Below, piece after piece: positions 55,948-64,000 of a DNA stretch of 64,000 bases. The position numbers and the translations under genes are program-made. The notes under the pieces are model-generated. The model made no database searches. It was not told where the DNA came from and saw only the letters and a list, made by a program, of their open reading frames with translations. The first letter of the stretch is position 1. Each line of letters begins with the position of its first letter. This stretch comes from Sepiola atlantica (Eukaryota; Mollusca; Cephalopoda; Sepiida; Sepiolidae), in the NCBI GenBank assembly GCA_963556195.1, contig OY744520.1, positions 271,501-335,500 on the forward strand, in the 5' to 3' direction.

Positions 55948-58900
55948 CTAGCTACGGCTAAAATCGCAAGTAACACCATTCGTTTCCTCCCTGGGCCACA
56001 AGGGGTCCATGTTGAAAACAACGGATTCTAAATCCAGGCACGTCACCCGCTCGGGAACGATGCGAGCCGTCACCTCGTTGACATACGTCCAGTATTCACG
56101 CAGCTGTGAGCAGTTGAAAAAGGCGTGCTTGGCTGTTTCAATTTCATCATCCTCGCAACGTGGACAAAAAGGGTCTATACTTAGACCAATACTGAAGCGT
56201 ATGCCATTAAGGGGTACAACATTTCGAACTAATCGCCAGGTTAGAGAAAACTCAGTATTGTTAAGATAACTCCGGCCTGGCGCCCAATTCCACTGAGAGC
56301 GAACCTCCTCCTCCGCCAATCCAAGTCGCTCCCAAGTGGATCCAAAGCGGCCCCCACCACTAACTCCCGATATAGTGTTTTCCTAGACTGGGCGAGGTCA
56401 CTGGACCCCGGCAACACTCTGAGCGCAGTTCGGCATTCGTTGAAGAACCGCGATTGACCCCTTGGCTTACGACGGCATTCAGCCAAGTGGTCAGGGGTGA
56501 GGTTGGGAAAAGCCTTCTCAACCGCAGGGCCCCACGCGGACTCCTCTGTCAAAGTTCTACTCAGGAATGTTAACCTCTCGGCATATAAATGGCTCGCCAA
56601 GTCGGGCATTCTCAAGCCCCCAACATCGGGACGTTGAGTACAGACTTGTCTACAGACTAGCGGCTTTCTCTTGTCCCACAAAAGCGGTCTGCAGGCAGAG
56701 GTAGTACAGCCAATCGGTAAAGGATAAGAGGAAAGACGTACATGGCGCACGCCTCAGCTCGACCTTTAAGGGAAAGCCCCCTTCGAAGCCAAATCCTTAC
56801 AGACGCTTCGACCTTAGACTGTACTTCCGACCAATTCTTATCAAGCTGGAGACCCGGTCCGAACCACACGCCGAGGATCCGAACCGGGCCATCGGACCAG
56901 TTAAAAAGGCCCGGCAGCGCAGCCGCGCCACTCCAGGCAGCCAACCATAGGCCATTGGATTTGCTAAGGTTGACCACGGCCCCTGTAACTTCTTCATACC
57001 TTTTGAGTGGCTTAGTTACCGTGGAGATTTCTCGACGGCACTAGACAAACACGGTAACATCATCGGCATACGCGGAGACCCTGGCTCGAGCACCACCAGG
57101 TAGAGCGATACCGCGTTGGGCGAGTCCAGCCTCCCCTTGCCGCAGCTTGCGCAGGAAGGGCTCCAATGCAAGAACGTAGAGGAGAGGAGACAACGGACAC
57201 CCCTGACGAACCGACCGAGAAACAGCAAACGATTCCGATCGCACCCCGTTTACCTGCACCGCTGCCGTCGGGCTATGATACAGCATGGAAATCCATCTGC
57301 GGAAGTCCGGTGTAAAACCGGCGGTTTCTAAAACAGATCCCAAGAACCGATGGTCAACCCTATCAAAAGCTTTGGACTGATCTAAATTGATCAGCGCGGC
57401 TTCGGTATCGTCTTCTAACCCCTCTAAGATCGTGCGTATCAGATGCAAGTTGTTCTGAATCGATCTCCCCTTCACAGCATAATTCTAGTCAGGTTCAATC
57501 AATTCCCCAATAATAGCCTGCAACCGATTTGCAAGAACTTTGGCCAAAATCTTTAAATCTGTATTTAACAGAGTTATGGGCCTATAGTCATCTAAACCCC
57601 CAACATGCTCGCCTTTTTTCTTAAGCAATGTGATCACTCCCCTGGTGACTTGACCAGGGATAGAACCCTGTGCAAACCAGTCAGAATAGGTACGAACATG
57701 TGCGACAGCCTCAAGAACAATTCATAGGGCAAACCATCAAGTCCCGGAGATTTGTCGTAGCCGACCTGCTTCAACGCAGTCAGGACCTCACATTCTGTAA
57801 TGCGCCCATCAAAACTAGCGAGGCGAACCGGCCAAATAGTTGTCAAACTCCTCGACGCGCAGTCTGGACAGTTGGGTGAAGCGATCCGCGAAATGCTCCC
57901 GAAACCCCTCACAAATCTCCCGAGCCGACACAAGGGTGTGTCCTTCCGGGCTTTGAATTTGACGAATATAGCCGTCCGAATTGCGACATAGTGGAGCTCT
58001 ACGCTTCAGGTCCCCCTTAGCAAAGTTTATGGCTAGTGAATCCCCCCTTCCACCGCCCGGGCCAGCTTATTTTCTAAACGCTTTTCTGTTTCAGCCTTAT
58101 TTAAGGCGAGGCGTTGGCTATATTTGACAGAAAAGCTCCTAATGCCACATTTGGCGTTAATCCACCACTTACTCCCGGTTACCGCCCCCACTAATCCCTT
58201 TTGAAAATTAAGTGTTAGCCTGTCCCGGAAGTCACGTATCTCCAGTAAGGAGGTATTTAACTTCCAGTACCCAGCTAACTTATGGGTTTTAGGTTCTATT
58301 TCCATACTGGCCACAAGTAATTTGTGGTCAGAATGGGCTAACCAGTGGAACGTGGGACAATAGATATAATCTACTTTGCTTCTTCTCACTAACAACCGAT
58401 CCAAGTAAGTACTTGAAACGGAAGGCCTACTAGAAAGCCACGTCCACCACTCCCGCCCGGGTGATCGACACGAAACCTATCGACCAGATCAAATTCAGTC
58501 ATCAGATCAGAAATGCTGGTCTCACACCCACCAGACCTTCTAGGCCCACCCGCCATATCTATTTTGGGATCAAGGATGGCATTGCAATCCCCCAGTAAAA
58601 TTAACCGCTTTGAACCCCCGAGGAACCCCTCCAACCCCCGGAAAAAGAAAGCCCTCTCCCGAGCGATATTGGGCGCATAAACCGCGACGATTCGAAATGC
58701 GGCACTTTTTACGGCAACATCGGCCACGACCAGTCTGCCATCAGCATCCGCGTGAACAACGTTTACACTTGCGGACAGGGTGCGTCTTACTAACAAGGAG
58801 ACTCCCCTAGCACAACGGTCACCGAAAGCTGAAAAAATATCGAAATGCTTCGACAGCAGTCGGTGATCGTCGATCGAATCATAGTGAATTTCCTGTAACG

Positions 58901-59015
58901 CAGCCACATCTATGTCAAAAGACATGAGGTCCCCCAGTATGCGTTTAGCTTTGCTTAAAGACCTCATGCCCCTTGTGTTCAGGCTTCCTAAAACTAAGTT
59001 CGCGGCCATCTGCAC
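55948..59015 (-). pseudogene. Tx1-like LINE ORF2 (endonuclease and reverse transcriptase), broken
   Basis: ATG at 59015-59013. Endonuclease: LVLGSLNTRGMRSLSKAKRI, ALQEIHYDSIDD (catalytic Glu), ILLGDCNAILDPKIDM, and after a frameshift near 58400 the closing AHSDHKLLVASM (S-D-H). RT: GYDKSPGLDGLPYELFLRL, ALINLDQSKAFDRVDHRFLG (first Asp), VRQGCPLSPLLYVLALEPFL, VSAYADDVTVFV (intact Y-A-D-D), VRILGVWFGPGLQLDKNWSE. C terminus: PFCPRCEDDEIETAKHAFFN, C-x2-C-x9-H-x4-C like. Breaks include TAG at 57489-57487 (a CAG-to-TAG type change just before AVKGRSIQNN), a stop at 57043-57041 and frameshifts near 56660, 56250 and 57600. Confidence 0.85.
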
Positions 59016-59078
59016 TAATCAGTGTCAACCACCGGTCTGAAGTCTTTCGGGACGAGTATGCCGCAGGCATTAGCCATG

Positions 59079-61325
59079 TTACCCGTTAGTAAGTCGGACG
59101 TAACCCGTCCGGTGTCGAGTAATGCCCCCGACGTCCAATGGAAAGGTGAGTTTGAGGGCCCTATAAAAACAAGGGTGGACGTACATGGGGACCCTCCCTT
59201 CGCAATCCTTTCTCAGCTGTTTGAGGGAGTCATGGACATCATCCACCAGTTTCAGACCCGGAATTGCCCCCTTGGCGGCCTCAACCATTTTCCAAAGGCT
59301 TTTCATCCGGCCTTCCCTGGTCTTTCGGATGAAAGTGATGATCAAGGGGGCATGTGGAAAATTTTGGGGCGTTGTGACATCCAGCCCCTGGGTCTGAGTG
59401 AGGAGCTGCAGCGGCCGCACGATTTTAACTGTCTCGAGTTGAGATTGGCAGCGACAAGGTGAAAATCTGCTTCGCAGATATGGTCCCCCTGGCAAGAAGG
59501 GGAGCTTTCGGGTTTTTTCCTTCCTTACTGGGGAACGAGAAGCAGACCTGCTGCTAATTTTGGGCTTCGGCTTTTTGTTTTGAGACAGAGAGCGGGAGCT
59601 AGCTGGGGTAGAATCAACAGGGGAGGGGGATTTTTGCTCAGTATTAGGGGTAGGGGGTTGGGATTCAGGAGTCTGAGCAGAAGAGATGGTCATCTCTTCA
59701 GACGTTGGGGCAGGGGATTGGGGCCCAGCCTCTTTAGCTTTCTTAGCCTTTTTTTCCCTAAATTCCTTTTTCTCTGTCTCTGGAGCCGGCCCAGCGTCAT
59801 CTTCCATTTTGTTTTCGTCTTGTTTCTCCCCTTCCGAGTCTGATGATGTCAAGGGGACCGTCTGCTCCCTTTTAGTTGCCGCTGCCAATCCAGATGTTGA
59901 AGGCTGCAGCTCCTTGGTGGGAATATCAAGATTTCGTGACACTGGGTAGCCGCCCCCTTTTTTCACCCGGGGGCTGCACCTTTTTGGCGGGGGACTGCTC
60001 CGGACTGGAACTTGGTTCTTCTGTGGGGATGGTCTTTCCACCTTTCACCACCTTGCTCCAGACTTCTTTTGTTGTTGTTGTTGCTGTTGTTGCAGTGCCC
60101 CCTCCGGTAGTTGGTGGAGGAGCTGCTGGTGCCACTGACGCCGCTTTCTCTCCCGGGCCTTGAGCAGAAGGGGTCTTCTTAGGTGGAAACTTCTTCGGGC
60201 AGGCTTTCGCCATATGCCCCCTCTGCTCACAATGCCAACAATGTGGCCTCCTGCCTTCGACTATGACACTCATTGTCCAGGTGTCGCACTTGAGTAGGGC
60301 TGGGATATTATTGAAGCCGTCCCGGTCAACTCTCATATTTATTTTGTAGTCTCCTACCATAAGGTTACGGGGACCACGGACCGGGACTATAGCTTCGACG
60401 TCCCCATACTGACTTAGGACACCACCAAGCTGTTCTGAGCTAATATAGCAGGGGACGCCAAGGACGGTGACTAAAGTCCTTCTCCTACTCAAGTACTCCG
60501 GCCTGAGAATGAGATTTTTAAATCTCAGGTCGGCCCTGGACACTTTTTCTGCTTCCTGTTCACTTGGAAGCAGTATATCCCAAGTGGCGAACCCTCTGCG
60601 GCACACATAGGATGCTGGGACTTTAAGCCCGTACAGAAGGTCCGCTATTTGATTAACTTCGACCCAGCCAACCCCTTGGTTTTGATGTCGATGGTGACTA
60701 GCGATACTATTCTTTTCGCTAGTCGATCCACCGCACCTGAAGCTGCTTTGATGTTGTTACCGTCGGTCAATTGTTTGTATTTTTCATCAAACAACCGACG
60801 GTACTCTTCGGGGCTTAGCTGGGACTGGAGTCCCCACTTGTCCTGAGTTGCTGAGAGGGTAGGAGATGCTGATACTGTAGGTGATGGTGGTGATACAGGC
60901 GGCGTCTTCTGCCCGGGAGGGATGGTCCTGTCCTGGCTGGACACACTTTGAGTAGGAGGGAGGGACGGCCACTCTTTCGGAGATGTCAAAGGATTGGACA
61001 CCTTTGGAGTGGCCAACTTGGTCCCACCTCCCCTTTTGCTGGCGGCACCAACTGCTCCAAATTTTATTTCTGGTCCAGAGACCCCCTTCGTTCTCGGTCT
61101 GGATTTTCTTCCACCGGTTTTCGTTGGGCTTTTGTTTGGTGCCCTCATACTGTTGCTGCTGCTGCTGCGGCTACTACTGCTACTGTTGGTAACTGGAGCT
61201 CCAAACAGCTCATAGTCCATTTCGGACATTTGCATCTGAGCAGCCTCCCGGTCGCTTGGCCCTGGCGGCTGATCTGGATCGGTGGCTCCTTCCTTTTGGA
61301 GCTCCACCGACCTGGCTGGCCTCAA
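59079..61325 (-). pseudogene. Tx1-like LINE ORF1 (RRM-like domain and zinc knuckle)
   Basis: ORF1 is about 740 codons spread over three frames. 61325-60645: Ser/Pro-rich N terminus, then LSPEEYRRLFDEKYKQL. 60606-59926: RRM-like stretch (TLVTVLGVPCYISSEQLGGV, NLMVGDYKINMRVDRDGF), then PHCWHCEQRGHMAKACPKK, a C-x2-C-x4-H-x4-C knuckle, then a low-complexity Pro/Thr tail. 60041-59079: an acidic/Ser-rich linker (EGEKQDENKMEDD) and a basic C terminus with APLIITFIRKTREGRMKSLW and HPCFYRALKLTFPLDVGG. The breaks are near 60620 and 59985. The protein would bind element RNA. It ends 63 bp before ORF2. Confidence 0.8.
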
Positions 61326-61711
61326 TCCTGCAGGCAGGAGACTTTTCCTCCTGCGAGCAGGCGGGCTGACGGTTAAAGCCCGTCGACCAACTGGTGTGAT
61401 GGGGAGTCTCTCCCACCGACCCAGATCACCTCTCCCAGCTGAGCTAAAATCTACGCTGCCGGGGTCAGCAGCGTTGAAATCGTTAGCAGAGTTGCCGTAG
61501 AATGCGGCAAACTCCGAATTACTTGCAGTGCGGGGACAGCACTGCCGTAGATACTGGGCATGTCGCCTAAGTCGTCAAACCCGTACATATAGTCTTGGCC
61601 TACTCCGGCCCCCAGATGTTTTTTAGGCATCTGGGAACCAGAGCCCGAGCTAGGCACTAAGCCTTTACCGGAGCCCGGTCCAGTTCTCCCCTCTTCCGTT
61701 TTGCCCTGCAC

Positions 61712-62157
61712 AACGGCAGAATAAAAACAAAACGCGTATTATGTTTTTAGGTAAAAAAAAAAAAAAAAAAAAATCGAAAATAAAACCAGTTCTGAACCCG
61801 GCTCTAACCCGCCGATTTGGAGATGGAAGAACGTTTGCTAAATGTTACTCTAGCTGTTCAACCAAATCCGGCCAGCTGCTTAAGTTTTGCCTGGGTTCAG
61901 AACCAACCTAAAAACAAGAAGAAAATAATCTCAGTTAGTGCCCAAAAGGGGTGATCACCCAAAAGGGGTGATCACCCAAAAGGGGTGAAGGAGAACAATG
62001 GTGCCCAAAAGGGGCTTGCCCAGGGGACAGAGAGAGTCCCCGGTCAAAAAGGGGCACAAGAGGCCAAGTAGCTTGTCACTCCCAAATAATAATCCAAAGT
62101 GATAATCCTGGGGTAAAAAATAACGACGTCAAGCATCTCTGCGGCAATTTTGGAAAC
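61712..62157 (-). other. Tx1-like LINE 5' UTR with short direct repeats
   Basis: 61941-62010 has CCCAAAAGGGGTGATCA-type units repeated three to four times (each containing the palindrome GGGTGATCACCC). A run of 24 A lies near 61749-61772. Such 5' repeats could be promoter monomers; this is inferred. Confidence 0.5.
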
Positions 62158-62235
62158 TGTGCTTTGTCTTCTCTGTGTCTCTGGTGACTCGCACTATTTA
62201 TAGTGACAACCTGTGTAAGAACAGCCGGTGTAACA
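62158..62235 (-). repeat. gypsy 5' LTR, upstream part
   Basis: It resumes the LTR after the LINE with the second copy of the 17-bp duplication (62158-62174) and ends at TGTTAC on the minus strand (62235). The two LTR parts total about 176 bp without the duplicated 17 bp, which equals 210 minus the two indels. Confidence 0.85.
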
Positions 62236-62239
62236 GTAG

Positions 62240-62650
62240 GTTAATCGTTAAATGCCGCAACCCCTTCCCGAATTTATATTTCTCGAAGATTTCTTCACCA
62301 TCCTAAAAATATATATTATTTAATGTTTTGAAAAAAAAATCTTCAGCTCTTCTTTTCATACTAGCTGAAACATCTTTTGAAACATTCTGATTCTAGAGTC
62401 TGGTTTCCTAGGGTGGCGGATCTTAATTAGTTATGGTTCAATTTGGTTTTGGTATGGTAAGTCCTTGTTTGTCGACCTTTTACTTGGGAATGCCGACGGG
62501 TCCATTCACAGCTAGTTTTCTATCCTTTTGGAGTGTTTTCGTTTTTTTTTGTCGACCTTTACTATCGCGTGCCGCCCCCCCCCCGCAACAACATTTTCCT
62601 GATTCAGACAATCTAAGTCTAGCTCAATGGGTTAACTAACGTGTCATCTT
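62240..62650. other. Flank beyond the gypsy element, no gene recognised
   Basis: Mixed composition with a C-run near 62575. Nothing assignable. Confidence 0.4.
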
Positions 62651-62652
62651 CT

Positions 62653-62974
<322 letters not shown>

Positions 62975-63039
62975 GTAAGGTACACGATAAGTCATGAAAA
63001 TGAAATGCCGTGGTCGACGAAATGTGTGAAAAACGACAA

Positions 63040-63600
63040 ACGGAAAACAAATACATGTATCTGGGCATTCGAGTCAATTAAGAGTGCTCTATCTATGCTT
63101 TCAGAGACAGAGTTTAGCAGAGTACAGTCCTGGGTTGACGGGGAGCGGTATAGGAAATATAAGTAACTAACGTTGTGATGTAAAGTCAATCTAAAGCACA
63201 TGTAGTCGTAGTCATCTGATTCTAACCTATGTTCTCTAGTCAGAGGGAGAGTACCCCGAACATAAACTCCTAGCCCGTGCATATGTTTGTCAGAGTCTTT
63301 ACAGTAGAGTGGGATGAAGTCAGTCATGTCAAAGTGGTGAGAGGAGATTGAGGATTGAAGCTTAGTTTCACTTAAAGTTAGGATATCCGGGAATTTTGTC
63401 AGGAGAAAGGTTACTACGTCGTTGATGTTGGTTCTAAGTCCCCAGATATTTTTGAATGCGAGCATCAAAGACGAAGGCGAAAGTGTTTTTTGTTGGGTGT
63501 CTTGTTTAGGTTTGCTTTTATTTGTTTGTAATGACATGTTTGTTTTGATGTTAGAGTGGGTTGGCCAAGGTGGGTACTTGTTTAGTGCCAATAAGCTCAC
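63040..63600 (-). pseudogene. Jockey/CR1-like LINE endonuclease, N-terminal part
   Basis: The minus strand is open from 63600. LMLAFKNIWGLRTNINDVVT and PDILTLSETKLQSSIS (catalytic Glu in S-E-T) are followed by HGLGVYVRGTLPLTREHRLE, YMCFRLTLHHNVSYLYFLYR and LIDSNAQIHVFVF, where the usual G-D-F-N motif should begin but the frame is lost. The element is cut near 63040 beside the TA tract. It represents the other end of the LINE type whose C-terminal relics lie at 4490-5165 and 37690-38250. Confidence 0.7.
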
Positions 63601-64000
63601 ACAACCAGTCCATTAGTCACGACCTGGTTCATGGGGGTTGTGGCCTCGGAAAAGCCCACCGGGATAACTGTAGGGTCTCTTTCCATGCGCGACATGGCAC
63701 ATACAACTACCCACGGTATTATGAAACTGATGATGAAGCAGCCGTTCTTAGCGCTACCCAAGAGTTAGGGCTCCTTGCTGTCAGTCAGAAACAGCAACCA
63801 GACAAGTTGTCTAACCTGTACCCTCAACCTGTCGGAACAAGAGAAACCCAGACTCGTCATGTGAACTTAGTGACGGAAAAACTTTCCACAAGTTGCCCAA
63901 ATAGAGAGAAAGACAACGGCGTTCAATGTCCTAGTAAGGAAACAAGGCTACTCACTGGGTGTTTTTGAGACGCCCCAGCGCTGTTACCTCTGCGCCTGGC
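63601..64000. other. Unassigned GC-richer sequence upstream of the LINE endonuclease
   Basis: Open on the plus strand from 63561 to 63968 and partly on the minus strand. It lies where the 5' part of the 63.0-63.6 kb LINE would be, and is cut by the window end. No family recognised on either strand. Confidence 0.3.

Larger units (their letters stand above)
55063..62157 (-). mobile_element. Tx1-like (L1-group) LINE, 7.1 kb, apparently full length
   Basis: A minus-strand element flanked by a perfect 17-bp duplication (TGTGCTTTGTCTTCTCT at 55046-55062 and 62158-62174). It starts CAGTTTCCAAAATTGCCG and ends AGATAAATAA. It encodes ORF1 (RRM-like fold plus CCHC knuckle) and ORF2 (apurinic-type endonuclease, RT, C-terminal zinc region). 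The wording of ORF2 resembles Xenopus Tx1 and its relatives in fish and invertebrates. The element is GC-richer than the host sequence. Stops and frameshifts make it inactive, but decay is mild compared with the other elements here. Confidence 0.85.
50974..62235 (-). mobile_element. Ty3/gypsy LTR retrotransposon with a nested LINE in its 5' LTR
   Basis: Minus-strand element: 5' LTR at 62235-62158 plus 55062-54948 (split), tRNA-Ser-type primer site, leader, Gag, protease, RT, RNase H, purine tract and 3' LTR (51183-50974). The flanks are GTAAG (50969-50973) and GTAGG (62236-62240), a probable 5-bp target duplication with one change. Integrase is absent between the RNase H linker and the 3' LTR. 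The two LTRs differ mainly by two indels of about 20 and 14 bp. Confidence 0.85.

Noticed and set aside
56742..57044. Plus-strand frame of 100 codons in the LINE
   Set aside because: Shadow of the RT-to-C-terminal region of Tx1-like ORF2 on the minus strand.
63561..63968. 135-codon plus-strand frame at the window edge
   Set aside because: No recognisable domain; it overlaps the likely 5' part of a minus-strand LINE and is cut by the window end. Left as unassigned.

Overview
The window is AT-rich animal (metazoan) nuclear DNA. It has no operons. It has spliced genes with GT-AG introns, long (TA)n, (TAA)n and GA microsatellites, satellites, and a dense layer of decayed non-LTR and Ty3/gypsy retroelements. 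The element families (Dong/R4-like, Tx1-like and jockey/CR1-like LINEs; gypsy elements primed by tRNA-Ser) suggest a lophotrochozoan invertebrate, perhaps a mollusc. That taxon is an impression from protein recall and has not been checked by a search.

The most notable content is a pair of paralogous, apparently undescribed small secreted-peptide genes on opposite strands about 38 kb apart. Gene B is on the minus strand: exon 1 at 6911-6947, exon 2 at 3492-3536 and a candidate last exon at 431-549. Gene A is on the plus strand: exon 1 at 45280-45316, exon 2 at 46684-46725 and a weaker last exon at 49283-49344. Both first exons are exactly 37 nt and encode a 12-residue hydrophobic signal start (MSPRLLLVCALC / MSPKFLLVCGLF). 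All introns are phase 1, and the second exons share a VDS-x-C ending. Both have a TATA box 50 bp before the ATG and a GGTTACACC box ending 43 bp before the TATA box. The last exons are short and carry a CC pair near the C terminus.

Region by region: 1-7.2 kb is gene B with intronic repeats. 9.4-14.2 kb is a degenerate near-complete gypsy element. 16.1-18.2 kb is an antisense gypsy pol relic beside foldback repeats. 19.8-27.2 kb is a head-to-tail set of restriction-like-endonuclease LINE copies (A, D, B) separated by (TAA)n tracts, with a fourth copy C at 42.8-44.3 kb that is also joined to (TAA)n. 27.5-27.9 kb is a near-perfect hairpin between two (TA)n tracts. 28.1-29.9 kb is a different gypsy integrase relic joined to a fragment of a Cys/His-rich protein gene. 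30.5-32.4 kb is an AT-rich satellite of about 125 bp. 33.1-36.9 kb is a GC-richer satellite of about 365 bp interrupted by a 550-bp insertion. 40.4-42.5 kb holds tandem repeats. 45-49.3 kb is gene A, whose intron carries a 5S-rRNA-derived SINE with a 9-bp target duplication and a paralogous empty site at 42.5-42.7 kb. 50.97-62.24 kb is a gypsy element whose 5' LTR is split by a 7.1-kb Tx1-like LINE flanked by a perfect 17-bp target-site duplication. 62.65-62.97 kb is a (TA)n tract, followed by the endonuclease part of a jockey/CR1-like LINE.

No intact, potentially active mobile element was seen: every copy carries frameshifts, stops, catalytic substitutions or large deletions. The only likely host genes are the two secreted-peptide genes.
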